From: Pseudocercospora fijiensis CIRAD86
Taxonomy: Eukaryota > Ascomycota > Dothideomycetes > Mycosphaerellales > Mycosphaerellaceae
Length of the DNA: 64,000 bases
Direction of reading: 5' to 3'
Assembly (NCBI RefSeq): GCF_000340215.1
Contig: NW_006921532.1
Location: forward strand, 7,158,550 to 7,222,549
Positions 1 to 11,454 of the stretch are shown one piece after another; positions within the stretch are counted from its first letter, which is position 1; the number at the start of each line of letters is the position of its first letter. The translations under genes were made by a program, and so were the position numbers. Under the pieces are notes generated by a model. The model ran no database searches. It saw only the letters and a list, made by a program, of their open reading frames with translations, and was not told where the DNA came from.

Positions 1-2718
1 TTCGGGGTTAAAGCGATGCCCTCGTTAAGAGGTTCCTCTACTTGTCGTAATAGCCCCTTAAGATACTTCTATATCGTCTATATCGTAGGCTCTTATCGTA
101 CCCTCGCTTCGGTTATAGCTATTCGTACCTAGAGACTACCTTTAATATACTCGAACCTGTTAGATATAAAGAGATAGCCCCACCTTCGGCTCTAATAAAG
201 GACGGAAACTAATACTACTACTACTACTTATAGCAATAGTATAGGCTACCGAGGGTAACATAACCTATAGCAATACGGGCAGCTATGTTTAGCAAGATAG
301 GATAGCGAGACTATCGCTTAGGCTAATAACTAGAGCCCTGCAATATAGGCATTATAGAAGTGTAATATAAACAATATACTATACGAGGTTAATGCTCTAT
401 CTACAATGTAGAAGGAGGCCTCTTATATAGGCTCAAAACTGGCCTATAGGTATGGGGCCGGTTACTAGCTAATACTATATAGATCTATACTATTTAATTA
501 TACTTCTTATATATAGCCGGAATTTTTTTAACGGTTGTAGTTAAATATAGACTAAGCTAAAGTATTAAAGTTAGCTTAGCTATTATAATTCGTTATTAGT
601 TACCTTATCCTTAGTCGTAGCATTAGCTGTATTATTCTCCTTCTCGCTCTTATAAGCTAGACTACCTTCTATAGCACTTATATATACCTTTATCTCGTCC
701 TTTAGCTTCCGCTAGATACTAATTTGTAGTACGTTATTTGCTAGGACCTCGTTAGGTTCCTTCTTAAGCATATAAAGAGTCTAGAAGCCTGCTTTTAGCT
801 TAGCCTTTACTGCAACGAGCGCCTCTCGTATATAGATATGCCTTTTCGAGAGCTAGTCGTAGTACCTAGCAATATACTTCGCCCTATTAAGAATAGCCGC
901 CCTACTATCGACAATTAGTAAAGAGCGTAGATTTAGCTAGACAGGCGGATTTAGCTAAGCCTATAGCGGCATTAACTAGGGTATCGTATATAGCGGAGGT
1001 ATAGCGAATAGATTAAATAGAGGCATAGGGCTATACTATAGTACTAGAGCTACTAGTATTAGTGTCTCTTATAGCAACGACGGCTCCTTCTTCTTGCTAC
1101 GGTATATATTATTGTAGTTCTTTACACTCTTCTAAATAAGCTAACCTAGTATATTATCTACTATTGTAGTGCCGGCTTCTATAGCGTTGCGCTATTCTTC
1201 TAGGTATGTATCTAGTATCTAGTAATAGGTACTATCGTGCTATATATAGTAGCCGACGTTACTACCCTTCTTAGTGTTAGCATACTGTCTATCTAGACAG
1301 TAGAATTTAGCTAATAAGGTCTTGTATATCTCTCGCGACTCGACAATACTATTAATAGTCTTCTCGTTAGCATTGCGAGTAGATTTAATGCCCTTCTCTT
1401 TCTATATAGTAGGTAGCTTGTCTTAGTCGGATTCTATAAGGTTAGTATTACTATTAATAGTAGTAACCGACTCTCGTAGCTTGTTAGACTAGTATTCTTT
1501 AACTATAATAGTAACTTGTCGCTTAGCCTCTACGTTATAGATAATAAGCTCGTCTATATTAATAGTCTAGTTATTTAGCTTAGTAAACAATATAGTATCT
1601 ATCTCCTTAGCAGCACTGTGTTTAGTAGCCTTAATAATAGCCTCTCGCTTATAGAAGTAAGCCTATAGACTACGTTCTTTAGTAAATTCCTATGCCCTAA
1701 CCTTAGCCTCTCGAAATAGTATAGATATTGTCTCTATCTTGCCTCTATAGATAGCCGATTAACTATTAAGCTTAACCGGTTGTTACTTATACTGTTTAAA
1801 CAGTGTCTTATAGACAACCTTGCAGTAGAGGCTTAAAGCTTAAGTAGAGGTAGCGGGCTAGTTGTTAGACGGCTTACTAGTAGATATAGATTTGCGTACG
1901 CGTTTCTTAACAATTACTATACTAATTTTATCCTAGTTACTTAGAGGTCTATTAGATATATTAAGAGTATTATTCTACGTATCGGTATATATATTAGAGG
2001 TATTGCGTAGTAGTTTAGTAGCCGCCTATCGCTTGCGCTTCTGCGAAGCCTAAGATTTCGAGCCCTTCTTCGACCTCTCTATCTTCTTTATACCCTTCCG
2101 CTAAGTAACTAGTACCTTCGAGTAGGGATTAGTCTTTGTCTTAGCGCTAGTTTTACGTGGTTTTTGGCCCTTCTAAGAAAGACTCGTCCCTTCTATACCT
2201 GCCTACGCGCTCTACGCACTAGGCGGTAGAGTTACTATTACTTTCTATATAGTCGATAGTATTCTATCGACTGCCTTCTACTACTATATTTCTATCTTTT
2301 CTTCTTCTTCTTCTTCTTTACTACCTTCTTCCTCGATACTCGGCGTACGGAATAACTTAGTACCTAGCAGATCGATAGTATATAGCTTCTCGGCCGACTA
2401 TTCTTCGTTTCTTTATAATACCGCTACTACTAGATTATATGCCTATATACCCTTAATATATTACGAGTCGTCGATAAGGCCTTCTTCTTCTTCCTCCGGG
2501 GTATATTAGATAGCAGGTAGTAGCTCAATTAGCGATAATTGCGTAAAAGTAGCTTAGGTAAGGGCAGCGAGGCTAAACGTATTGTTTAGATATACTAAAT
2601 TCGTAGTATATAGAGGCGGCGACGAGGTATACCCTTCTAAACTATCTAAAGCTTTAGAGACTATGGTTTGCTAAGAAAATGGTATAATAATTGCTATCTA
2701 AGTGCTATACTAAATTCT
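1..2718. repeat. RIP-degenerated repeat (transposon relic), truncated by the window edge
   Basis: The stretch is dominated by TpA-containing words (tata, ctag, atag) and has almost no CpA or TpG, while CpG remains common. This pattern is what fungal repeat-induced point mutation leaves, because it converts CpA to TpA on both strands. No open frame of useful length survives on either strand. A CTT/GAA-rich run lies near 2293-2330. Composition changes abruptly to normal around 2715-2730. RIP acts on duplicated DNA, so this was presumably a transposon copy, but no terminal repeats or recognisable transposase/reverse-transcriptase motifs can be read, so the family is unknown. Confidence 0.85.
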
Positions 2719-4010
2719 GAGAGGTAGGTGGTGGACCCGCTTCCGCAATCCCGACCCTTTTGCACCGTAGAATATTCTCAGTGAATATGGTATACCACAT
2801 TGGCAACATTGGTCGCGTCAAAAACGAGGATTCCTTCATCGGAGCGCCTGAGAGGAGGCAGCTCTGCCGCGTCCCACGCTCGAAATGTCGCTTCTACCGG
2901 ACACTGGGGTGCATCGACAGCACACGGCGTCGGCGTCTGCCTGCCAGTTCTTCTCACACTCTCACTCCATCACCTGTTCTTCCACGACATGACCCGTCTG
3001 GGCGCGGCCCTACGCTCATTCGATTGTCTGGCGAGCACGAATCGTAAGCGCTGTTGGTAGGCGTGATTACTTCGCATGGTATGTACGCGAGAAAGAGCAA
3101 GATGTGCATCGAGGCCGGATCTGGGTCGAAGATATGCAGAAGTAGCAATCCAATCTCGGCGCTGCACTTCCTCGGGTATACCTCACCACATCTCTCCAGC
3201 AGCATCTGATGCTGTCATTTCTCTGTCAGCGAAGTACCCGCGTGCTTTCTGGTATGCACATCAAGAGACATCTTTCTCATATTCTTCGAGAGTCAACATG
3301 CACTGTTGCCAATGAGCGAGCAGATTCCGCGACTCCTCCTGCGCCATCACCATAACTCGACAAGCCCGAAAACGGTCAGCACGCAATAATGAAAAAACGG
3401 CAGATCATATTGGAAAGGACTTGGAGGAATCTGGACGTTCTCTCCCGGTGTCATTCACAGCTGCGTGATGATGTGATCACTGGGACTACAACTTCCACAT
3501 ATGCGCTCGGGTGAATCCTCTGGGGCAAGTCACATGCGGATTTGCTTGCAGATCAACCTCATTGCTGCAAAGCGAGTGCATCCTCCCCAAACCCGCAGTC
3601 GCGCAGCTCGGCAGAAAGTCATTACGGCTGCTCGCAAATGACGACCCTGCTGACAGCCTTACATGTCTTTAGGGCCCCAGACATCGTTCGAGAGTCGACA
3701 TTAATGCTCTGCCCGATGGCAGACTAGCACCAGGCACGAATGAGAGTATGGCGATGATTGACTTCTTTGCGATCAAGCCGAAGAGCGGAAAATGTGAGAA
3801 AACGATTCACGAGTAGGCAGAGACATGAGTCCAAGATGCCACTCTACGGACTTCATGGCGAGATCTCTACCACGGCCAATGTCGCAATTTGATTCAAGCT
3901 CAGACACAATGCAAGGCATCCAGGAACGATGTTGCAAACTTCTCGTTGTGCTCTCGAGGCTGCGTGGAAAGTCTCAGACAACACGATTCGCCCGCAGCTG
4001 AAGATAAATT
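2719..4010. other. Intergenic region, no supported gene
   Basis: Normal-composition sequence between the RIP relic and the Dot1-like gene. Short open frames exist on both strands but lack ATG context, homology or clean splice structure. The last few hundred bases presumably hold the Dot1-like promoter. Confidence 0.5.
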
Positions 4011-5393
4011 ATGAAGTATTTCCCAGCAAGTCTGAGCATAGGTAGCACTTCAAGGCCTAACATGTCCGCACCTCATGGCTACAGTCTCAGGCCATTCATC
4101 AAGAGACCCAACAGCCATCCTTTCAAGATTGGTGACGCGAAACGCATAAAGCCAAGGAATACAAGTTCGTCTCTTTCTCCTGAAGCAAACGAGGGTCTTT
4201 CAAATGCACCTTCAGATCCGACGTCTGCCAACGCGAGTCCAGCTTCCACAGAAGATGGCACACTTCAGCGCCTTAGAGAACTCATCTCGTCCATGCCGGT
4301 TCCAGCAACCAAAAACAGCACGCTACGAACCCGAAAGCTTGCATCGAAGACACGATCTCGGAACGTTCTCGCGCCTCTCGAACTCCATCACAGTGCCGAT
4401 AATCACGACGCTTCACCTCACGATGTTGACCTGAGGTACCCTTCGGGACTTGCCGAGCGTTTCGCCTTTGCGAGGAGAACTTATAAAAAGGATCACCGAT
4501 ATGCTCGACAACTCGATCCTTTTGTAGATCTTGTGCACACGATCTCTGTCCTGCTTGAAAGTACACTCGGGCCCAAAGGCCCTCAAGTTCAGATTTGCTC
4601 TGCTTTAAGACAAGCATGGCTTGGTCATGAGAACTGGTCCGCTGGTGGTGGCACTCAGACGTTCAAGGACACAATCGAAGCCGTAAACGTCCTGACCGGA
4701 CATCAAGGTCATAAGCGCCCAGAGCTTACACCAGACTTCCTAGAACACTTCTTCGACCAGCTCCACGACCGGGTCATTGCCGACAACTGCACCGACCTAC
4801 TTCATCGCAGCAACGCGAAATCCACCGAGAACGTCTACGGCGAATTGCGACCGAAATTCCTCTCCCGCATCTTCAAAGACGTCGGCCTTGACAGCAAAAG
4901 CGTATACCTAGATCTCGGATGCGGCGTCGGACAAACAGCCATGCAAGCGTCTTTGGAAACACAGTGCGAAGCACACGGCATCGAGCGGGAGAGGAAAGTC
5001 CACGCTTTGGCACAATTCCATCTCACGCAATTTCGAGCGCGAGCGGAACTGTACGGTTTGCCATACAACAGTCATGTGGTGCTTCGACAAGGTGACTTCC
5101 TCACTTCGAGATTCGTTCGAGATCTTTTGCCAGTCGTGGACGTTGTTTTGCTCAATAATTTGAAGCTTGATTCCGAGACTGATATCAAGGTTTGTGGGAT
5201 GTTGGAGGAGGGCTTGAAGGATGGGGCGAGAGTGGTTAGCACGAGGAGTTTGAAGCGGCTTAAGAGAGGGGGGAATGTTAGGGTGAGGATGGTTGATGGG
5301 TGGAGGGTTGAGAGGTTGCATTATGAGGCTGAGAGTGTCAGTTGGACGGATAGTGAGGGAGAATACTTTGTACAGATCAGGCTGCAGGAGTAG
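4011..5393 (+). CDS. dot1: Dot1-like histone H3 lysine-79 methyltransferase
   Basis: Single-exon 460-residue protein with a C-terminal DOT1 fold. VYGEL lies at about 275-279, the S-adenosylmethionine loop DLGCGVGQ at 301-308, GIE with its acidic residue at about 325, NNLKL at about 382-386, and the terminal SVSWT...GEYF block matches the end of yeast Dot1. The N-terminal 140 residues are low-complexity and basic, as in other fungal Dot1 proteins. The family methylates H3K79 in the nucleosome core and affects silencing and the DNA-damage checkpoint. Two signature positions differ from the usual DLGSGVGN and NNF, so this could be a diverged orthologue or a paralogue. The ATG at 4062 is an alternative start. 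Confidence 0.8.
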   Translation: MKYFPASLSIGSTSRPNMSAPHGYSLRPFIKRPNSHPFKIGDAKRIKPRNTSSSLSPEANEGLSNAPSDPTSANASPASTEDGTLQRLRELISSMPVPATKNSTLRTRKLASKTRSRNVLAPLELHHSADNHDASPHDVDLRYPSGLAERFAFARRTYKKDHRYARQLDPFVDLVHTISVLLESTLGPKGPQVQICSALRQAWLGHENWSAGGGTQTFKDTIEAVNVLTGHQGHKRPELTPDFLEHFFDQLHDRVIADNCTDLLHRSNAKSTENVYGELRPKFLSRIFKDVGLDSKSVYLDLGCGVGQTAMQASLETQCEAHGIERERKVHALAQFHLTQFRARAELYGLPYNSHVVLRQGDFLTSRFVRDLLPVVDVVLLNNLKLDSETDIKVCGMLEEGLKDGARVVSTRSLKRLKRGGNVRVRMVDGWRVERLHYEAESVSWTDSEGEYFVQIRLQE

Positions 5394-6154
5394 AGTCGTG
5401 GAGGATTGATGCTTCGATGGAAAGCTTGCTGTTAGGAGGATGATTTGGCTTCTGATATCGGTATGATGTGTAAGATCCCCCTTTGCTTACTGACTACTCT
5501 GATACATGGAAAGGAGGCTGTGCAATTGTCGGTACTTGCGGGCCCCGATCCGGTCGCTGCAGTGTCCCTGGAGTAAGCCATGCCCAGAGACATTGGCGCA
5601 GAAGCTAGAGTGGTACGATTCTCTCTCGATGATAGTCTGATATGCAGAACGCCGCATCATTGTGCCGAATGTATTGATGTATTGATCGAATATACCGTGC
5701 AAGGTCTTCATGAAGTGACGTTGATTGGCCCGGCCCGGTATTCACTTGCCCATGTCACATTGCGCGCCGCTGACGTCTGGCTATTTTCCCAGAAGCTTCA
5801 CATCGCATGCTGGGGTGTCATGGCGCTAACGAAAGCACCGCACGTGTCTCAGCAAGGAAGCACTTCTTGTACATATGTAGTACACCCTTGGCCGTAAGCT
5901 GCGATCCTGATTTCTTACCAAGCTGAGCCTTACCCCTTATCGCTCGCTGCCCGCCAGTGAGATCGAAGAAGCACACCGTGCAGAAACGATCTGGCGACAC
6001 CGTTGCATTCTGCGTCGTCAGCGCCAGCGCCAGCACCGGCCACGGCCACTCCGGAGCACAGTCCTATGCAGATACCAGCACTTATGGAGGCGTCGAGGTA
6101 GCCGCGAAGATACTGTACTGGAGAGCGGCCTCGACCTCGTTCTCACTCCTCAAC
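5394..6154. other. Intergenic region upstream of the hydrolase
   Basis: About 760 bases with no supported gene. The hydrolase frame stays open upstream to about 5957 but has no ATG there, so I treat 5957-6154 as leader sequence. Confidence 0.5.
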
Positions 6155-7723
6155 ATGCGAGACGTCCAATCGCCCCAATACCGAGAATCGATCGACATGG
6201 AGTCTGGCGAGCCGCCACAACGCCGAGCTTCACGACGCCTGTCGACCTTTATACCTCATCTCCCGCACTCATATCGAGATGAAAGACCGCGGCAGTACAA
6301 GCAGGTGTACAATCGCCCACGATGGGTACTTCACATGCAGGCCGTCTTCTGGCGCGTGCTCATGAGTCTGGGCATGTGGATCCACCGAATGGCCCCTCCA
6401 CGACCCCCGAAGCCCAATTTCTACCGCGTCATCAACAGTACGGTGTCTGGTAGGCCCGGCACCTTCACACTGTACTTCTACGTGCCTCAAGACTACGATA
6501 CGCAGAAGAGATTGTGGACACATCGCCACGAGCCGTATGCAAGCGACGAGGAGCAAGAACGGACAGTGACAGATCGCAATAGGAATCGGATGAGCATAAG
6601 TTCGATCGGAGATATCGTGCGCAGGCGGAGCAGAAGTGCTCGAAGATGGGGAGGATATCCGGTGATAATCAACTTCCATGGCGGCGGCTTCACACTTGGC
6701 TCGGCATATGACGATGCGCGGTGGTGTGGTACTGTTGTCAAGGAATGCAATGCCATTGTGGTATCTGTGGACTATCGTCTTGCTCCGGAGAATCCCTTCC
6801 CGACCGCTGTTGAAGATGGCGTTGACGCTGTGCTATGGATACACAAGCATGCCGAAGAGCTCGGAATCAACACCGACAAGATTATCCTCTCTGGCTTCTC
6901 TTCTGGTGGCAACATGGCGTTCACTGTTCCGCTTCGCCTCTATGATCAGCAGACTGGCTTCCACAGAGACGAGCCACACGCTGCCAAATCGCCCCTTGCA
7001 AATGTGACTGAGCAAGAGGAGCCTACGAGTAGGACTGCATCTGTCGATGATCGTCCTGTCTCGGCCTGGGATACGGCTTCGTCCAGCTCAACGAAGGAAA
7101 TACTAGACCCAAACAAACCACTGCCACCTCTACCTCCACCTCCACCACCTCCACCACACCAATCACGGGCACCTAAGGCAGGTGCCAATGTTCGTGAGCA
7201 AGGTATTGGTCCTGTGCCCGACGTGCGCATCCGCGCCATTGTGCCCTGGTACCCATCACTCGACTACACCCGAACACGCGCGGAACGCCGAGCGACATGT
7301 GTGCGTACAGATCAAGAGCTACCAGCACTCTTCACGAACCTCTTCGACGACTCATACCTGCACCCACCAAAAGACGTCACTTTGGACTCGCCCTATTTAT
7401 CACCCGGCGTAGCTCCCACAGACTTACTCCGCAACGCCCTACCAGACGAGATCATCATGTACACCTGCGAGTGGGACATGCTCCTCGAAGAAGGCCAAGA
7501 ATTCCACCAAAGATTAATCTCCGACGAGATTGGCAAAAATGTGGTCTACACCATGGTTCCAGAAGTGCCGCATGGCTGGGACAAAGCTCCAAACCCATGG
7601 AAGCCTACACCTGGTGTGAGGGAACACTACCTCAAGGCTTGTAAGGAGATTAGGAGGATACTAGGTCAGCGCGAAAGTACTATGGATCGGCTACGAGATT
7701 CGAGGATGAGCATTGTTAATTGA
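6155..7723 (+). CDS. Alpha/beta hydrolase fold-3 (HSL-type) esterase/lipase
   Basis: A 522-residue protein with hormone-sensitive-lipase family motifs. The oxyanion motif HGGG is at 175-178, the nucleophile elbow GFSSG at 247-251 (Ser249), the likely acid in CEWDMLLEEG (Asp441) and the catalytic His in VPHGWD (His473). The family hydrolyses carboxylic esters; the substrate cannot be told from sequence. Residues 280-350, between nucleophile and acid, form a low-complexity insertion with a run of about ten prolines encoded by CCACCT-type repeats. There is no signal peptide; a hydrophobic stretch near 60-80 may associate with membrane. I chose the first in-frame ATG; another lies at 6197. Confidence 0.85.
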   Translation: MRDVQSPQYRESIDMESGEPPQRRASRRLSTFIPHLPHSYRDERPRQYKQVYNRPRWVLHMQAVFWRVLMSLGMWIHRMAPPRPPKPNFYRVINSTVSGRPGTFTLYFYVPQDYDTQKRLWTHRHEPYASDEEQERTVTDRNRNRMSISSIGDIVRRRSRSARRWGGYPVIINFHGGGFTLGSAYDDARWCGTVVKECNAIVVSVDYRLAPENPFPTAVEDGVDAVLWIHKHAEELGINTDKIILSGFSSGGNMAFTVPLRLYDQQTGFHRDEPHAAKSPLANVTEQEEPTSRTASVDDRPVSAWDTASSSSTKEILDPNKPLPPLPPPPPPPPHQSRAPKAGANVREQGIGPVPDVRIRAIVPWYPSLDYTRTRAERRATCVRTDQELPALFTNLFDDSYLHPPKDVTLDSPYLSPGVAPTDLLRNALPDEIIMYTCEWDMLLEEGQEFHQRLISDEIGKNVVYTMVPEVPHGWDKAPNPWKPTPGVREHYLKACKEIRRILGQRESTMDRLRDSRMSIVN

Positions 7724-7982
7724 GGCTTTTGAGCGCTTTGTAGTTGTTCTGGAGAGCCTTGATGAGTACATAGTATTTGCAATTTTAGAGTCTATATTGT
7801 GGTAGCCTTCGGGCCTGCGACTTTCTCGGCGACGGGACTTTCTGCACGTGGTATGATGGATTGCTTTGCTGCTGGCCATTCAGCTCCGATCATTGGCCTG
7901 AACTAGCAACCGACGACTCCGTTGTGCGATGCGGCGCTTGGCTTTGCTTCAAGCTTTTTGAACCCAGTACTGCGTTTGAATC

Positions 7983-8258
7983 TCAATCAATCGGCCTGAA
8001 CAGCGCCTGCACTGCATCCACATCGTGAAGCTGCAGCCTCAGCCTTCCGCCTGAACCCTTCCGCCACTCCACGAAACCCGCCAGCCTGGCGTCCATCACC
8101 TCCTGCACCGGTTCTGGCGACAAATCACCAAAATTCCGTTCACCATCCTTCTTGCCCAATTGGCCAGCACCATTTCCGGCCTTGAAGTCGACCATGATAT
8201 CCCACCACCCTTCTCCTTCTCCACGCCTGCGCTTCACTTTCACAAGTGAATTAGTCAA
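7983..8258 (-). pseudogene. 3' fragment of an LPPELR-family gene
   Basis: An open frame of about 91 codons with no ATG start. It aligns end to end with the C-terminal third of the neighbouring minus-strand gene at 8719: shared features include GWWDIMVDFKAG versus GSWQIELDLHAG, the FVEWRK/FVEQRK block and the ending VQALFRPI/IQALFMPI. The LPPELR-bearing N-terminal part is missing. It therefore looks like a truncated tandem duplicate. A 3' exon of a longer gene is possible, but no matching upstream exon is visible in 8259-8718. Confidence 0.6.
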
Positions 8259-8718
8259 GACTGCGTGTTGTGAATGAAGGCTCCGTCATCCCGATGGGTG
8301 TGATGTGGAGAACAATAACGAATTTGGAAGCAAGAGATGGCAGGCTGCAAGAAGTCCGGATACAAACATACTTGAGCGATGCGTTATGGCTTGAATATAG
8401 TTTTCTTGTATGGGCTGACGGCCCATACTCTGGAGGCACTGATCCGAGCGAAGCGAAGTACCGATGAGGATGCGGAGGTGTTGTCTGTTTACGAGCTGAG
8501 TAGAACAACAGTCAGAAGTTGGAAGTCGCAGTTGTACAGCTGTGCCCGGGGGGGTTCAATCTGAAGAACCGCTACTACAAACCAAGAAAGGCCTCGAATT
8601 GGAAGAATCCAAGAAGAAGTATTGGCAAAATCGACAACGCCGAGTCTCTCAATTGCGGCGCATCGTACACTGGTCCTCTCGGAATGCCCTTCTCCATTCA
8701 TCGGGAAGCTCCATACTC
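8259..8718. other. Spacer between the two LPPELR copies
   Basis: No supported gene. Short open frames occur on both strands, none with an ATG and splice context. No recognisable remnant of the missing LPPELR N-terminus is present. Confidence 0.4.
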
Positions 8719-9653
8719 TCATGCCTCCGTAATGGGCATGAAGAGCGCCTGGATTGCACGCCAATCTTGAGGGCGTAGCTGGATCTTGCCATCTGGACTT
8801 TTCCGTTGCTCAACGAATTTTTCTACTCGCTCCTTCACGATCTGATGTATCTGAACTGGATCCTTGTTTGCAAACACCTTCGCTTTGAGGTCATCATCGC
8901 GCAGCTCGTTGATATCAATCTTGGCTGTCCCAGCATGCAAGTCGAGCTCAATCTGCCAGGAGCCACTCCCAGGATCCCCTTCCTCGGTGGTGCCGACCAG
9001 ATTCAGCGACTTTACATGATCCAAAGTGTCGCGATGCGCTTTGGTGATGAATTTCTCGGCCAAAAAGCTGCACACGGCGAATGCCGTAGAGCTGTTGGAC
9101 CACCGTTCTGTCGCTCCAGGGACTCTTGTCCAGACTTCGAGCCTCGGCGGCAACACTTTGTAAAACTCTGGCAAAGCTTCTTGCCGGATGAGTCTGTTAA
9201 CGGCAGTGATTGGTGGCTGGACGTACACTCGGTCGATGGGGTGTTCCGGGAGTTCTTCTCGAATACTTTCCAGGAACGCGACGTAGACTTGAACCCGGAG
9301 CTCAGGCGGTAGATCCAGAAACCTGAATACCATGTCTTCATCCGCTTTCTGGAGACGTGAGATGAGGCCTCTCTTCTTTCGTGTTGGTGCTGGCGTTACA
9401 GGGAGACCACGACGGATGCAGAACTCTTGCCGCTCGTTGATGCTGCATGTCTCGTAGATGAGGAAACCAATCTGCATACGCACATGGATGCGTGCCAATT
9501 GTGCCCCCCCCCCCCGGGACTGGATTTGAGGACCACGCCTTTGTCTTTGAGCTCGCGTTTGGTTTTGATTATGTACGGGAACCGCCGGAGCTTCCAGAGT
9601 TCGCTTGGGTATAGACGGTGTGGCGCGTCGTGAAACTCGCGGAACTGTACCAT
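8719..9653 (-). CDS. LPPELR (F-box-like) fungal protein, reading frame broken at a G tract
   Basis: The 3' part reads as a 252-residue frame from the ATG at 9477, with FRFLDLPPELR at residues 51-61 followed by the helical region typical of fungal LPPELR proteins, a very expanded, poorly characterised family related to F-box proteins. A second frame (ATG at 9653) carries an apparently coding N-terminus beginning MVQFREFHDAPHRLYPSEL and runs into twelve consecutive G (plus-strand C run 9504-9515), after which it is out of frame with the LPPELR part. One extra G, or two fewer, would make it continuous. This is either a homopolymer sequencing error or a real frameshift in a decaying gene. A further coding-like frame lies at 9739-9936. 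Confidence 0.5.
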
Positions 9654-11454
9654 TTTTCCCCGGTATTCTGTGGGATCCAGAAGTGGTGAGCAGATTGTAA
9701 CAGGAAGAGCGGGATTCTGGAGCAATAAAAAGGTCTCTTCAGTCAATATGGAATTTTTGTTGCAGGCTCGCGATGTTTGCGCCTTCTTCCAGAAGCTCCT
9801 GGGTGGCTGTCTTGGTCACTACGAGGTGCTGCTTGAAAATCCATGATGTTTCGAATTGCAAGACTGGAATCTTTGGCTTTTCCACTGATGACCATGCTGA
9901 AGTTGCAAAGCTGAGACTAAAAAATTTGAACTGCATACAGGTACCATACGCCAGCTAGTTGTTGATGGCTTGCGGGATTCCGGAGACGATGTGAACGGCG
10001 GAAAGCCTGGCATCATTGTATAACCGGTCAACAGCGATGCTCGAATTGGATTTGCATCTGCTCTTGGGGCTCACTGCACACCTTAAGAATTCCCACCAGG
10101 CTTGAAGTCTTGGTTCGTACAAGCTTCGAAAGAATTCGGAAACCCAAGCGCATTCAAGTCATGTTGGACCATCCGTCACAACTTCTGCTATCTTTTAGCG
10201 AACTCCGAAGACCATGAGAACCTCCAGAATACCCGGAATGTCATCGCCAGTTCCTTCCACCGCCGCGGCAGGCGTCTTCGCAATCACTGGATCTGTGCTT
10301 GTGACTTACACCTGTCTCCAATCCCAACTCGCTCATCAACAGAGCGCGAGTGTTAAGCGAGCTGTAGCATTTTAATCGCAAAAAAAGAACCACAAGACGG
10401 CTCGCAAGTTGTCGTCAACGACTCTGGGAAAGTCCAGCTCTGACATCGAGTGGTCGGGAAACACATTTTGACTCGGAAGAGCTCAAACGGCCACCTCTAA
10501 TACCTCGGGATTGGGACAAGAACGATGACGAGCCTTTTTCACCCTGGCTATACGTTTGTCACAGCAACAAGCTGCGTCTGTCCTCCTGCATCTCTTTCTG
10601 TCCAACGTTAATCGACTCATCGACGCTATTATTCAGTATCAATCCCTGATTGATCATATTGTTGCCATCACTGACTACGATCTGGAAGACAATCGCAACA
10701 GTAGACCATGCATCAACGAGATCGAAGACGGCATGATGCGACCAGGTGTTTCAAGCAATCACAAGTGATGTTCTCAATCTGCCATCGGAATGCGGATACA
10801 AATATACAAAAGTCGTATATATGGTGGTTCGTTCCAGACTTGCTAGCGGGCATTCTGTCAACGAGATGTGCATTCGTCAAGACGGACATACTCGCTTCAC
10901 TGCGAGCACTAGCACTTTCGCCACAATCTTACTCTTTTGCAAGCATAACCTAGTTATCGTCATGAAAAGCTCAGAAATGGCACAAGGCGTTCAAAATGAC
11001 TCTTGCAATGAAAATGGTCGGAACGAAGTTGCTGTGTGTATACACTCCTTCCTTGCAGTACAGCATTCTGAACCCCCAGTTCTCATAGTCATCTAGCAGG
11101 TCAGGAAGTATAGACACAGATTGAATTGAACATGGGAAAGTTGCTCACACTTCATGTAGGCTTTCCGGTCGTTGTCCAGTGATTAGTGATTGCAATCACA
11201 CGCGATTATATTGACGAATGATTCCACACGGAAGCATCTCTTTCCCCGATCATATCGACACTCTAGAACATAAAACGGAAACAATCCTTCCGCGGAGACC
11301 CAATTTGATTCCGATTCCATGGACCATCACCATCCGCTATGCCTCCTCGATCCTTCTGATTCCAAACCTCCATCTCATTAATAAGAACCATTGGAAGAAT
11401 CTCCACGTAAAAACAAAAAAAAAACTTCCCGACATTCGATCAATTCAAACAACC
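9654..11454. other. Long intergenic region
   Basis: About 1.8 kb without a gene I can support. The minus-strand frame 9739-9936 may be a decayed 5' part of the LPPELR gene. The plus-strand frame open from 11218 is the 5' leader of the transporter, A-rich just before its ATG. Confidence 0.4.

Noticed and set aside
2760..3315. Overlapping short frames just right of the RIP relic
   Set aside because: Mutually overlapping on both strands, no homology, no splice support.
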